Shown here in pieces: positions 48,001-61,210 of a stretch of 64,000 nucleotides of DNA. The stretch covers positions 1,405,849-1,469,848 of the forward strand of contig NW_017804398.1 in NCBI RefSeq assembly GCF_001625305.1. The letters are read 5' to 3'. The translations under genes were made by a program, and so were the position numbers. This stretch comes from Branchiostoma belcheri. Its lineage: Eukaryota > Chordata > Leptocardii > Amphioxiformes > Branchiostomatidae. The notes under the pieces were generated by a model that made no database searches, was not told the origin of the DNA, and saw nothing but the letters and a program-made list of their open reading frames with translations. Numbering within the stretch: the stretch's first letter is position 1; each line of letters starts with the position of its first letter.

Positions 48001-51000
48001 TTGATGTTTTTCTGATTCCTTTGTAATATACAAGTCAACCTGAATATCTGATTAAAATCACCATTCAAATACTGGGTTACAAAAACCAATGGTTACAATA
48101 CTAAGAAAATGGCAACAGTAATGTAGAATTTATAAGTGCAAGAGTAAGACATATGGAACATGTTTTGTGGAGATTCACATTTGCATCAATTAAAATAGTA
48201 TCGTATACCACAGAATATCTTCGACTTTATTGCCCTCAGCTCACATCCTTATTTCCTGAGTTTATTTCCGCAAACCTCACACAGGTGGAATGCCTCTGCA
48301 TCATGTGACCTTTACTTCCGTAGCGTGGAAGGACATCAGACAATCAGAAAATTTTTCTCCCTTCACATCTAAAAGGAAGTACAGTGCCGGTAAGGTGTGG
48401 CGGATATGTCTAAACCCTCCAGCACAAGGATGTGAGACTTCCTCCTCTTGGGAAAGAATTTCCTTTGACTGGAAAAAAATAGATGAAATTTATATAACAT
48501 TAAACATCATGTCATCAGGCAACCACCCGTATTTGGCAAGAAATGAAATAGCTTTTCTACAGTGTCTGTAATTTACAGTGTAAAAACGGTAACTGGCAAA
48601 AAGCTTATCGCACAGTCACACCTGTAAGCCTTGTTTTCAGAATAAAAGTAAAGATACAGAGTTCTGGAAAATGTCCACCAAATTTTTCTTCACAGATCAT
48701 ACATCTTGCTTATCCACCCACCTTGTATTCATTTAGGCAATTAAGCTATGATACAACCCCTTAGAATTTAGATCATTATATGTACATGGTGCAGCATTGC
48801 TGACAGTAATTGAAATGTGAGTTTATTTGCCACTGAGAGATGAGACAATAAGAACAGCTGGAACCTTGTCTCTAGATAACAGCATTATCTTCCACTCCAT
48901 GTGATGATCATTATGATAATCAGAGGTGGGCTGCAACAATTGGATATGACAGGGGGACGAAAGTCTGACGCCAACTGTCTGTACTTCCTGCTGTGTTGTC
49001 CGCCCGGTTCCACTAAGGACAGTCCATGCCGCCGCCACTGTCTTTTTACTTGATATGCACCAGAACAAAGGACCAGTTTCACTTCAAAAGTCTCCCATCT
49101 TGTCAAATGTTCTTTGAAGAGTGAAAAGGAGTCACACCCTTATTACGTTTGTCAGAATTCATCAAGGTGTTAACAAGTCATTCCAAATGATTTGAGCACA
49201 TGCTGCCTTTTTTGCTGTAAAAAAGTCTGTTTTATAGGTAAAACTGGTCGCAGACAACTTCACACATGTAGCAGTTACATTGTATATTTATGTAGAAACA
49301 GAGGCAAATAACCATTTCAAATAGGCTTCTCCTTAATGGTAGCGTACAAGTAGATTAGATACATGTATAAAGCCTGTGTGTACAGGTAATTTATGAAATA
49401 GATATAATAGCTTTGTAGACAACATAGATAACATCCAATGCCAACTGTGAGAGTACATGTTCAAATGTCTGTAAGTATTCATGTTTTCATGTCTCCAGAT
49501 CACTCAACAACAAATGTATTGAAACAATAAACCTTTAATTTAAAGTTTTTTGGATAAAAGGACATTTCCATAGATTTTTGAAAACATTTAATTTGCTATA
49601 GAATGCATGGTGGTAGACTGCTTTGGGCTATCATTCGTCACTGCATAGCAATCTATAATTAAAACATGAAAGCAAGGTGTCCTACCTTTAGTGTACCTGC
49701 TTTCAATTAGTTGAATAAAGAATATCCCCTCATTTTTAGAAGGTAATATTTGACCAAAAGTGAGGAGCAGGATTTAGTTTCAAACAAAACCTTTTAATCC
49801 AGAGATGGACAACTTGTTTACTTGTTTAGTTTGTAAGCAGTGAAAAGTAAACAACTGCCATTGATTACATGACAAGCAGTTTTGTTCACCTGTATTAATT
49901 GTACACCTGTGCTTCAGCATAAATGTTGAAATGTTGTGCTTGCAAGATAATACATGTAGACTATATGTAAACTTTGTAAATATTTGTGAAGTTTTTTTGA
50001 AGAAGAAAAATGAAGACATGCAAAAGTTCCCCAATTATGACACTTTCATTATAAAATCGTTTTCTCATGTCACCTCCTTGAAGAAACGTATTTTAATACA
50101 TTTAAAAGATTTTGTTAGTCTAAAGATTCAAAGCTGGTAGATGGTCTAATACCTTTTAGATCTAATCTACAGATAACAAAGACAACTTTGATGCTATCAG
50201 GATTTTCTACCAAGGAAGATGTCCAATTATTGCCTTCAGCAGGGACCATTTTTTCAACATACCTTTTCTTCTTTTGATCAAGTAGTGTCGAAGCAATGGA
50301 GCATCTGAAAATTGTTGGAAGTAGCAGCAGGAAAAAAAATTCTGTAAGCTATTCTATTCTGATGATTGATCTCTTCTTTCCTCAGTTTTGGCCTAAGGCA
50401 TTTGGTTGATGACCTGAAAAGTCAACATATACAGGCGTCCCAACACTCCAGTGGGGCCATTGCTGACCAATTGTAAGGTGAGTTGAGTTGGTACTATAAT
50501 TTCCTCCTGGCCTAACAATAGTGATGACTGCTTGTGTGATGTAGGTCAGTGAAAGATTCAATATTCACCGTATTTTCCACACTTGTATCTTATCTGGTGG
50601 GTAAACTTACATCTATGAAAATATATGGTGAAATTTTATGTTTCTACTGAAAGCCATGCAAAGATAATTATTATCCCCCTCAAAGGCAGCACCGGCCTTC
50701 ATTTCCGTATTTAGAATTAAGTGTTCTTTAGTTTGATGATCAGACTACAATTTGAGCATCATTTAACATAGCAACATGTGTTACATGTGAACAATGAATG
50801 ATGCACATCTGTTCCATCTAGTTTTAGCTATACTGTTATCACCTTAGGTAACCACATGTTGGGATGAAGCAGTAATTGGTGGACTGGCTGTATTTAGTTC
50901 TTGTCATACAGTGCGATATACAGGCTATAAAGTCAGAGGGAAAGATATTATCAACTGTAGGAATTGTAGATGATACATAATTAGTTTATAGGCATGGTGA

Positions 51001-52313
51001 ATGGTGGGATAGGATTAGAATTTTGATCCAATTCCCCCTGGTAGTCCATAATGGATTCTCCCTTGGGATCACCTGTGGCTTCTGGCAGAGCCCAACTCAT
51101 TAAGCAGACAAAGGAACTATCAACAACAGATGAACTCCTTTGTTTGCTTAATTGACAGAAATGCCTTTTTGAGAGCCCAGGCTGTTTTCTATTTAGATTG
51201 TCATCTTACCCTGAGATTAATGTAGGTTTTGTTGTTCAGGAACTGGTGTTTGGTGATGTATAGCAATTTGCAGAGCACTGTCAGTGTATGTTTTGATCTC
51301 TGGATTAAAGTGATCCTCTGTCTGACACATACATGTATGTGAATGTCTATCAACTGAGGAGCCTATTATTTTTTTGTATATTCAACTTTGATAGCAATAA
51401 TTGACTATCCAACTTCTATTGTCTCTGTGGTAAGATTGATTTTCAAATAGGAAATGGAAATCTTAGCAAGAGTTAATGTTACTCAACAAAAATGTGTTTA
51501 ATTAGTGTATAAAATAAAATAGCTGCTCAAGTGGAATAATTAAAAACATAGATAATCCTTTCTCTTGTATGGGATTTACAAATTTTCATTAAACTGCTAC
51601 GAGCACTTACTAACTGCATTTGTTGGGAGGAGTCCAGACTATCCGGTAATCAAATGACCAAGACTAACAAAGCATCATCTAAAGTGACAAATATGGGTTA
51701 AAGTAGTTAGCATTAGGCATGTAGGTAGGAGGAAAGGCAAAATAAGGCCAAAGTATAAGTACAGTTGATTTGAGTCCGTACAAATTTAGTAAGGGAGACA
51801 GACATACATTCTTTGCCATCATCATCAGTTCCCAAGATGCTATCTTTGTTTTAAATGGAATTCAATATCTTAGATAATAATTACCCCAAGAATGCAAATG
51901 TTTTAGTGGAGATTAGGTTGGCTTACACACAGTTAATACCACTGTCATACTGGGATGAAAATCTCAGTCCCGTCACTCTTTCAACATGTTGTCTTTGGTC
52001 CAGGTAAAGAAAGAATAGAAATTAAGGGAAAAAGGCTGAAGAGTTTACGAAAAATTAAGATGTACATCACCGTCAGCACGTATCTTGAGAGTTATGAAAT
52101 AGAAGAAGTCCATACAGGACATCAGGAATCTTGAACAGAGAGTTCAACTTCTGCATTGAATCTGTCATGTTACTGCTTAGGTTGTTTTTCTTCTATACAG
52201 ACATGTTCTATGGCACAATTGTTCCTTGTGTTCTACAGGGCAACCCAGGCTTAACTGTCTTACCGGCAAGATTGTGGAACCGATCAAGTTCATTGCTCAG
52301 TCTCTAGGATACA
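42052..52313. other. No gene seen
   Basis: Apart from the MITE remnant near 44160, I see only A/T-rich sequence. Open frames such as 42972-43397 plus (141 codons) and 48290-48571 plus lack recognisable domains or bracketing splice sites that keep phase. Patches of mixed composition near 47100-47300 with TAATTA-type words could be conserved regulatory DNA, which only comparison with another species could show. Confidence 0.45.
44159..44390. mobile_element. Degenerate MITE of the CTGTAAATTC family
   Basis: The left end CTGTGAATTCATTTATTTTC differs by one base from the element at 41875, and TTTTCA plus AAGTTCA words follow at similar spacing. The right end is not clear; the end coordinate is approximate. 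Confidence 0.35.
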
Positions 52314-52385
52314 GTCAAAATATGAACCTGACAAAAATGACTCTGCAATGTCAAAATATGAACCTGACAAAAATGACTCTGCAAT
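52314..52385. repeat. Exact tandem duplication, 36-bp unit x2
   Basis: The unit beginning GTCAAAATATGAACCTGACA occurs at 52314-52349 and 52350-52385 without a difference, indicating a recent event or an assembly stutter. Confidence 0.9.
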
Positions 52386-55300
52386 GTCTGCTGTGAATTT
52401 TGAAGTCACATTTTTATCAATCAAAATTGCTGTGATCAAATGTTGTTTTACATTAATTTACTTTTCATAATTGCAGTCCCAAGTAAAATAATTAATGCAA
52501 GGGACAAAACTGGTGCAACGTAAAGCACATTTGGTGGTTTTATATTTCTTCAGCTGCCTCAAATTTTATCACATAAGGTTTAGGATACCGTAGATGAAGT
52601 CACTTAGGATGTTGCCTTAATGGATAGTGTAAACTTCCTGATGATTTAGATATGCTGGTGCTCATAGAGACTGACCTCCAGATAGTTACTTTGTGGGGTC
52701 GTGATGTTGTAGCAGCTCTGCAGATTTCATGGGTGCCCTTGGCGCCAGTTCCAGGCAACATGAGAGGCTGACTCAACTGGCAGTAAGCTTCTGGAAATAA
52801 ACTGTTGAAATCCGGAGGAACTGGAGACACAGCTCGTATTTGGTGCTGGGTGTTTTTTGTGAAGATGGCGAACAGGAAAGATCTGTCAACCTTAGGTAAA
52901 TAGGCTGGCACAGTGGCAGGATGCTTTGGAAGTCTACATGCCAATCAGGGAAAGAGTTCTGCCTAGTAAATGGCTACATACTAGTAATTGAACAGACATA
53001 CAAAATATATTTAAAAGGAACGATTTTATTGGATCCTCAAGATGAGATTGGGACAAGGTGAAGGTGAAGCTTGCAAACAACTATTTCAATCAAACCTTGC
53101 CAATATTCCTCTGTAGCGATACAAAGTTCACACATGAGTCTGTAGAAATGGAATCTTAGATGGTTGAAAGCCTGATTCAAGCATAGTCTGCTGTTTCCCT
53201 ATAACATCCCTCCAAAGTACCATACACCTGATCATGAGCTTTTACTGTCATTCACAACTGTACTCCAGAACTAGGATAGCCTTGTTCCTATTGTGCTATC
53301 ACATCCCAATAGTATCCTTTCACAACTCAATCCCTTGATGCCTACCACGGGGAACAGTGTAGGGTTTATCCATGCTGCAGCTTTAGCAGCAGAATTAGCC
53401 AAATCCTCTCCCCTCCCAGGAAACACTGCCGCCTGGCGCCACTCCAGTGTCAGCCTCTGTGGGAGTTTGCTTTCATAGGCCTGTGGTGAAACACCTTCCA
53501 CAAGGCATGTGGCATCACCTTCATTTGGGAGAGACAAGTTCAAGGGCAAAGTAAGGATGAATGTTGAAGGATTTCTCCCCTATAATTAATATCACTGCAA
53601 ATATCACTTTCAACTACTCTGTGACCTGTACATTGTACATTAGTACCTGGGAGGTATTATGTTTGTTATAGCCTGCATAGCTCTCGAACATGATGTCTGT
53701 CTTACAATGTAACAATTAATATATCTATTGCAAGTTGAATAGGTAACAAAGTTACATTAAAACAGTTTCTGTGCATGTTTTTGAAGGAACGCATTCTACA
53801 ATCTGGATATATAAGGACAGATAGTGGAGGGGTTCAAGCTCTGAAACCCAGGCCACATCTAGGAAGATACACAAAATGCAGAAACTATTTGCATCTAATT
53901 TTTCACCCTCAAAACTTGTAATCAATACAGCTATTGTTACATTGTTTTCTGCACAAAACCTACTAACATTTATCTTCATTGTCGGCTTTGTAAGTCAAGG
54001 CTCCTGTCAACTGATAATAAAATAAATTATAACTGACAGGCTGATGATTTAACTATCTGGCACAAATTATGCAGCGAAGCAGGTATAGGTTTTATCACCA
54101 CACCTGTGGTATGCAACTGTTTCACCTGTTGCTACCTGTGATACAGTCCAGTCGTTGTTGAAAATTAATGTAGAGGAAGAAAGAAAAAAAATCTGTCAAC
54201 TGCTTGGAGGAAGAAAGGAAGAAGAAAAATCATCTGTCGATTGGTTCCAAGGCGTCTGCCCGCATGACTCATTGAGACTGCTCCAGTTCTCCTTGTGAAC
54301 AGCAGGAAAACAGGACTTTCGTTTATCCCAGACAAATGAAGTGGCAAGTTTTAATTGGTGTCCACGGCAACCTGCTGGGGGAGGCACGCCCCCTTTCTTG
54401 TGCAGAACAATGGTGTGATGGATAAGCGGGTGACAGGTGGGAAGCAGGTACAATAGAGCCAAAGGCCGCAGGTAAATTTGCCCTGCAGGTGAGATGGGTC
54501 CAGATAGGGAAGTGGCGCCAGAAGGAACAGTGGAGGGAGGATGGGCACATCTTATGACAGTTACGTGAACAATAGCTGTACAGCCCTTCAGATTAATAAT
54601 GCCTTTGTTTCTCTATTTGTAACAAAATGGACCCATGATCAGGTTACTAACATGTATTTATGGCAGTTCTACCAAATTCCTTAAAACAACTGAACGAAAA
54701 TGCAACGAACATAGATTTGTTGAGGATTTATAAAGAAGAAAAAGTCCGTTCAGCTGATAAGCTTAGGTGTTGATTAATTACATAGCCTGCAAGCAGAGAG
54801 AATTTTGTTGTAGTCTGCAAACCTTCATGGTAACATTGGTCATTGCAGCCTTTTTCTTCCAAAAACTGTGACTCCTGATCTTCATTACACTAATGTCTTG
54901 GAAAGAAAGATAAGACATGCTGCTCCATCAGTATAATGACCATTTATTTCACCACATGTTGGCTAATGTTTATTTATGGCTGCCTAATGAACTCCAACAG
55001 TGTTAAGTCAATCGCCATGTATTTGTAAAGGTGTGATGATTTGAAAGAGGTGACAAATTTCACTCTCTCCAAGTTTCTATTGTTTTCCACTCTCTCTTGC
55101 TTTCTTCTTCTATATTGTAACACTTATTTCCTTTATGATGTGAAAAATGTAAGAAGAAGAATGTAAAAAAAAAAAATCCAAGAACCCATTACAAGCATAT
55201 TAAACTTAATTGATATTTTACATGAGGTACATTATATGTATTATAACAACAGCACAATCTTGATGTTGTCTCACTCCATTAGAAAATCAAACTCCTCAAT

Positions 55301-55807
55301 GGCTGTCCAAGGCTGATTCCATCATGTTTCTAACACTTTGGTATAACCTTTAATGCTAAATCTTGCCTTAGGCTTGTTGACAAGATTTAAGGCTCAATCG
55401 CGCCCATGCTTCCAGAAAATCTCTGAAAATGCTTCTGAGATAAAAGTAACCACAAAAGTTGAAACAAGTGTGACTGTAAACATTCACAGGTGCTACAAAG
55501 AGTGACTTTGCTCCAATTGATTTTTTTTTAACAGTGCGACAAGAGATGAAGAAAAAGTTAGTTTTCTTCCAAATAAGAATGGTATGGTTTTCTGAAAAAT
55601 GTAGAAATCACATACATGTAACAAAAAGAAAAGGTAGGTGAAAAGGCAGGAAACATTCCTTTGCTGGCTGGCGGAAGCTGTTAATTACCCAGACCAAGGC
55701 CGTCAGTGTATGGGGAAGGTGGGGACGAATATGATTTACGAATACTCGTACGATCTACTGAGTCCATCATCACCCATTTGTTCCATCCACATCACTGGCT
55801 CTAAAGA
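52386..55807. other. No confirmed gene; mixed-composition patches
   Basis: A minus-strand open frame at 53549-53271 (92 codons, containing LPQRLTLEWRQAAVFPGRG) has a plausible acceptor (TGAAG before GTGATG) and a weak donor (CCGTG|GTAGGC), but no neighbour to join. The 54240-54550 interval is GC-richer with overlapping minus frames and could be regulatory. I call neither. Confidence 0.4.
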
Positions 55808-56370
55808 ATCAGCTGAGCATTGAGTTCAGCAATATAACTCAAGGCTGTCAATGAATATGAATAATTTGAATACACTGACTCATTGTATCAAAAATGAGAA
55901 TGCAGAATAAAAATTGTCCCTCAGCCTCGGGCCTCACACCTGCAAAACTTGCGTGTGAAAGTTTTTTTTGTGCTGGCACTGAAACTCAGAATCAGATGAG
56001 CATTGAGGCAATATGCTGTCAATGACATATGACTGATTTGGAGACACTCTTGAATAGGCTATTGTATCAGAGATGTGTCAAAAATGAAAATGTAGAGTAA
56101 AAGAGTTGTCCCTCAGGCTTTACACCTGCAAAACTTTTGTGTGAAAGTTTGTCTAAAAAATCAGAATCGGATGAGCATTGAGGCAGTATAACTCAAGGCT
56201 GTCAAAGAATATGAATGATTTGGAAACACTATTGAATAGACCATTGTATCAAAGATGTGTAAAAAATGCTGAAGAAAAGTTGTCCCTTAGCCCAAGGACA
56301 TTGCTCAGCCTCAGGCTTCACACCTGCAAATCTTGTGTGTGAAAGTTGTTTGTTTGTGTGTGAAAGTTGT
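55808..56370. repeat. Three diverged tandem units of about 180 bp
   Basis: Units start near 55808, 55991 and 56166, each opening with ATCAGxTGAGCATTGAG or a variant. Each then has GGCTGTCAA, ATATGA, ATTGTATCA, TTGTCCCT, CACACCTGCAAA and GTGTGAAAG in the same order. Spacing is 183 and 175 bp. They are diverged and non-coding; unit length is near nucleosome-repeat size, as in many satellites, but the array is only three long. Confidence 0.8.
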
Positions 56371-59142
56371 TTTGTGAAGTATTGGCTGAAGTTGGCTGAC
56401 ATTCCCTGCAAACTTCAAGTCTAATCAGAAATCAGGAGATTTCTAATTTTGGATTGTGGAAGTGCCTTGCAAACTTTTAGAAATTCTAGAAAGCTATAGA
56501 TAACTTCTGTAACATTAACGTTATACCTAATGTCTTGCACTGATATCTATATATATCCATTCCACTCCACTAGTACTATACAGTAGATATAGGAGTTAAA
56601 ATTTTGGAACCAGAAAATGTACCTGGTGCTTGCAAAAAATACCTCAAGAAACTTAATTTTCTGACTCTCTAGACCATGTCTGCGAGATTTATGTGGCACA
56701 CATGTAAAACATGAAGTTATTATCTTTCAGTGAAACCTGATATGTCATTAGTTTTAAAAGAAATAACTAGGTTTGCTTTTCTGGAGTATATTTAGGCATA
56801 GCCTTTTACGATACTACAAGTATTAACAATCCCATTGTAGGTAATATTTCAAAGTCTTATGGCATCTGCAAACTAAAAGGAATTATGTCAAAGAGGGGAA
56901 ATTGAAGCATTTTCAAACAAATATGACAGATTTGACTTTTGTGGCAAAATTTGCAGAAATTTTTACCCAGACAGCCTATACTCTCCTAGTCCCCAAGGTT
57001 CATGCAGTAAGCCACCCCCTCAATTATCTCTGTCAGTCATCACATGTCATGTTTGATTGGAGCCTCTGGGTGCCCTGAAAGGGTGACCTTCAACCGCCCT
57101 TTCCCACAGGCTGCCCCCATGGCTATACACACAGGATATGAGAAAACTAAGTAAGATTGGGAGTCAAGTCAACCAAATTAAAAGCACATTGACTTATCAG
57201 GGACCCAGGAGTGTTCAGCCTACCATAGCAAATTCGCTTTGGTTTGGGCCCTACTGCCTGCTCATGCACTTCTCTGCCTCTCCTGTTGCTCCTGAAGAGA
57301 TACTGTATAACATTTATACTCTCCATGCACAGGTTGATGGGAGAAGATTGTAATACCTTTTTATATATGGCCCGTTTTTTTGTCGCTACCCCCACCGACC
57401 TTGGGTGGCGTATTGGACCCTTTCTGGCCAGTGGATACTGCCTGGCCAATTTGATACAACTGTTTTTTTGCTACCTTAGGATCTGCTTGGAAATTATAAC
57501 ATTAGTACGCGGCGATGGGTGCCAATCAAGGAGATGAGGAGGACAGTAAGGGCACATTTCTTTTTGTGTGATGCTGTATTTTGTTTTGCACGTGTATATC
57601 TCTAAAGGCTGAACGACGATTTTAGTTGGTGAACATAAAGTCTGCATCATATACAAATGAATTATGTCATTTATTTTTTGCTGTTGAAGGGATGGTACAT
57701 TCGTTTCTTGAAGGATGATGACCATTGATATCACAACTTACTAACTTACTATATCATATTACATGAAATTGTGGAGAAAAATCATTTATCACTATGCATA
57801 TAGTCCTGAACAAATGGGCAAATCAGCATTCATTGTTTTTTTCCTAGATTATGTGTTAACTATGCCACACACACATATTGACATGATGTTCCCTGCCGCT
57901 GAATATTCCATTGGCCAACATGACTGCCAAGCATTTGGAAAACTACCATAAATTTGTATATGAGAAGCAGACAGAGGCAAGCCCTTGTAGGCCCTCAACT
58001 TTACAGTGAAAGGTGCTCTAAACTGTGTCCAACCTTGACTCAAATGGATGGCAGGTATCAGCCCAGTGCCAAACATTCCAGGTCAAACTAATCAGGGAAG
58101 GAGGCAGCTTGCCACCACTGGCCTCTATCATCATAACCAGGCATGACACTTCTCTTACCACTAAGAGAAAACTTAACCTTCTGCCCTTTAAGGTAGCCCT
58201 CTTGGTACCAAGTTCGTACCAGTCAAGGGTAGGAAAGCAGGGTGATGGTTAATTTAGGAGGTAAATTACTCCTATCCTCATGCAAACCCTTGGGATTATC
58301 TTGATTGAAGGAAGGTCATATGCCAAATTTTCAGGTGTAACTATGTCCATGTTGGTTCTGAACAGATTAGTACCAGATTTTTCCAGATAAACAAGAACAC
58401 AAGTTGACAAGCTCACAGAAATGTCTTTTATAACCCCATGAAGAGTTGTATATAATGAAGGATGAAAATGGATTTTGACCTAAAAGTTGATCTGCTGAGC
58501 ACAGGAGACATTATAGTGTTTACAATTCTGTTTCATGTATTCCTTACACTTAATTTTTCAGCAGAAAACAACATCATCATACTATTTACCTGGCAGTGCT
58601 ACCACTATCCCATGTACACACCGATGACCTAGTTCCTAATGACCAAATGTATTAAATTTTTCAGTGTCTCAAGTTTTCTTGCCTTCCATCTTGATTTCCA
58701 TCTTATTAGGCCACCAGTAACCTACATCTTACTTTTCCCCAACCATTTCCAATCCATTGGCAAGAGGAGATTCAATTGCACCTTCCCACACAACTTTCCA
58801 AACATGGTGATGTCCTAAATAGACTGAGGTGTTAATCATGTAAGCCTATGCAAACAAAGTCGGTGCTGTAAAAACAATGTGGCATTAACTCTCCTGTTTG
58901 CACAGTGCTGTTGTTCATATGGACTGCTGTGAGGATAATCAGCCATGAAAGAACAATTAAGAATCCAGTTTGTGCCTTTCCTCTTATTCAATAAAAGATC
59001 TTCATTTCTAGTTCTGTATAAGAGCTATCATATCTTAAGTTGCTTGACAGCGACGTTTACTTACTTTTAAACACACATTTCACTCATCGTCTTTCAACTG
59101 TATAGACCAAATTAAAAGAAGAAAATCTACCAGTTTCCATGG
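56371..59142. other. No gene seen; 3' flank of the minus-strand gene
   Basis: A/T-rich. A plus-strand splice-like segment (CTTTCCCACAG at about 57100-57110, then a short open frame ending AAACTAA|GTAAGA) stands alone. A minus open run near 58200-58035 has an internal GTAAGA but no partner. Nothing here is strong enough to call. Confidence 0.4.
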
Positions 59143-59148
59143 TTTATT
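59143..59148 (-). terminator. Poly(A) signal AATAAA of the minus-strand gene
   Basis: TTTATT on the plus strand reads AATAAA on the minus strand, 106 bases beyond the stop codon at 59256-59254. Its spacing supports this as the end of the gene described at 59254-60927. Confidence 0.45.
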
Positions 59149-59253
59149 TGTTGTCTCTCTGTCATCAAATATTGATTGTAAACATTTAAAAAGTCATGTT
59201 ATCTGGGTAATTGTGATTGAAATATTTTGGATCTATTGACTTGGCTACAAATT

Positions 59254-60927
59254 TTACTGCAGACTCCGTCCTATATCTCGATTCTGTAACAGTATAGCAG
59301 ATTTGTCTGACAAACTATTTGTAGCATGGCCGGAATGTCCTGTTTCCTTTCTTTTTGAAGGTTTGAAAAATGCAATCAATCAAGCAGAGGCAGATCACCT
59401 GATGCCTTCCTTTTTGTGGCACAATCAAACAGTCACAAGAGACCAAAAACATGTCACTTTTACTTCACAAGTTGAATGGTTCATATCCCAAATTTCAACA
59501 GCTCGGTTCATGAAAATTGAAACAATGTTGTTCCCCTCAACACGCCTGCCTGGAATAGTGTAAGACAAGCGTACAAGCATTGCCTTTCCTGCCCAGTTCT
59601 GACGTGTCCTGTAGTATTTCAAGTATTTCTCACCTAATGAGAGAGTGACTTCTGCCCATTGCTGTGCCCACAGCTAATGGTTTCTTGCCAAGTTTACCCA
59701 GCTTAGATCAACACCCATCGTGGTAATCAATAGAAGCTATGCCCTTCTTACCAGTTCACTGTATTTTGCCGAAAATTAACTATTCTGGGTAAAAGCCTTT
59801 TTTCAGTTCAATTCATCCCATATCTTATGCCAACTTGCAAAGTGTGGAACAATAATTGTCATTTTCAATTTCATTAACTCACTTTTGTGGCACCACTTTT
59901 GTAAGGACAGTGGGATAAATTAGCAAGTATCACCATAACCATATCAGTAACTGTGTTTCCTTGCCCCTCAACCAAGGCTGACTGAAAGGAGAAAGTGACA
60001 GTATGACTTACAACAACTGCTGATTCTATTTGGCAGAACTATGCTAGCCACCCACTCTGAGATTTTGCCCTTGTCTTTGTGACCTGGAAGAGCACCTACT
60101 GCTTCTGTGATTGTGAAACTAAAGAGCGAAGAAGGCCAGGGGCAAGACATACTCCTCACAGGAGTTTCTTTGCTTTTCTTGGCTTCCGCTGAAGGTGACA
60201 GAGGGCAGTCACCCAATCTCCCCCCAACTTTCCCAATTGAATCAATCACTATGACCCGTCCATTCATACCATGTTCTGCCCCCAACCAAACAGGAAGAGG
60301 TGTTTCTGGTTTCAGCCTTTCTGTTGGATGTTGTAACAGGAGCATCCTTGGTGTTTCTGTGGACCACTGGAATATTCTGGAATGGAGGGGGGAAGTTGAG
60401 TCATATGAAATATTTCTGATAGACCTGTTATGGCTACTCACTAGTTTTTTTCAACAAAACTTTAATATTTATTTCTGACTGACATGTACATTATTATAGC
60501 ACAGTCAGGCTGTAATTTTGACGGACAAGATAAATAGACTTTACCTGTGCACCCCTTCAATACATAAGGTCTGACCCAGTTTGCTGGTTTGCCCACTTTG
60601 TACCCCATGAAAGCAGGTAATCCCAGCAGGATTGAGTGGTCTTAAGTCTGAATATGTCATGCAGCTCCACATATCACCATACAAACTAGCAGTTTCTCTT
60701 CCGACTTTATGCTGCAATCCGTTAAATTAGATGCATAACACAGTATGTCATGCCTGTGTTTCCTTAATCCTTTTGTAACTCAGGAAGAGGGGAAGTACTT
60801 TGTCTTAGGTTGTCATTTCCAAGTTTCCTGTGCATTTACTTTCTGACGTACTTTCATTTTGACCCATTTACCAGAATTATGGGGTACAAGCAAAAACGTC
60901 CAAAGTAGTTAGACAAATGCCCCACAA
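59254..60927 (-). CDS. Unidentified multi-exon gene, 3' end (propeller-like C-terminus)
   Basis: Five minus-strand exons join without breaking phase: 60927-60872 (after CCTTCTTCAAG), 60711-60545, 60376-60012, 59549-59464 and 59283-59254, with donors GTAAAT, GTAAAG, GTAAGT and GTAAAA. The frame runs to a TAA stop followed by AATAAA. The third exon is open for 121 codons. The visible product includes YGDMWSCMTYSDLRPLNPAG, then PVWLGAEHG followed by GRVIVIDS, later NNIVSIFMNRAVEIWDMNH, and ends STCENRDIGRSLQ. VWLG...GRVIVID and VEIWD look like beta-propeller (WD-type) strands, as in the C-terminal propellers of LRRK or JIP-type proteins, but I cannot name the family. The exons are individually modest; the combined phase agreement, stop and poly(A) signal make the gene likely. 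Confidence 0.5.
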
Positions 60928-61180
60928 CTTGAAGAAGGAAAAGGATAAAAGCATTGTCACTGAGGCTGATTTCAGTGCTGAGGCATCACTGTCATTTTGT
61001 AGCAATGGTGTGATTTTGGAGCAACTAGTTCTATATTCTCTTGTAACGTTATAACGTTAGCACCATCATTTTGTAGCACACCAAAAATTTGTTGAGTGGG
61101 AGACTCTTGTAGAATGCTCATCAATAACTAATATATAGGAAATTAAGGTCCTATAAGACTTTTTACTAATAGGCATAAGA

Positions 61181-61210
61181 TTTGGGCAGCTTGTCAGCTG
61201 CCTTCATCAG
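61181..61210 (-). ncRNA. Degenerate hammerhead-core-like motif
   Basis: On the minus strand: CTGATGA (61210-61204), one A, a 7-bp stem GGCAGCT/AGCTGCC with a 4-nt loop, then CAAA in place of GAAA. The layout (extra A, 7-bp stem, 4-nt loop) is the same as in the fold-back element at 26508, though the stem sequences differ. The core G to C change would be expected to abolish cleavage. Confidence 0.3.

Noticed and set aside
53271..53549. 92-codon minus-strand frame with a plausible acceptor
   Set aside because: Weak donor and no phase-compatible neighbour; may equally be regulatory or repeat-derived.
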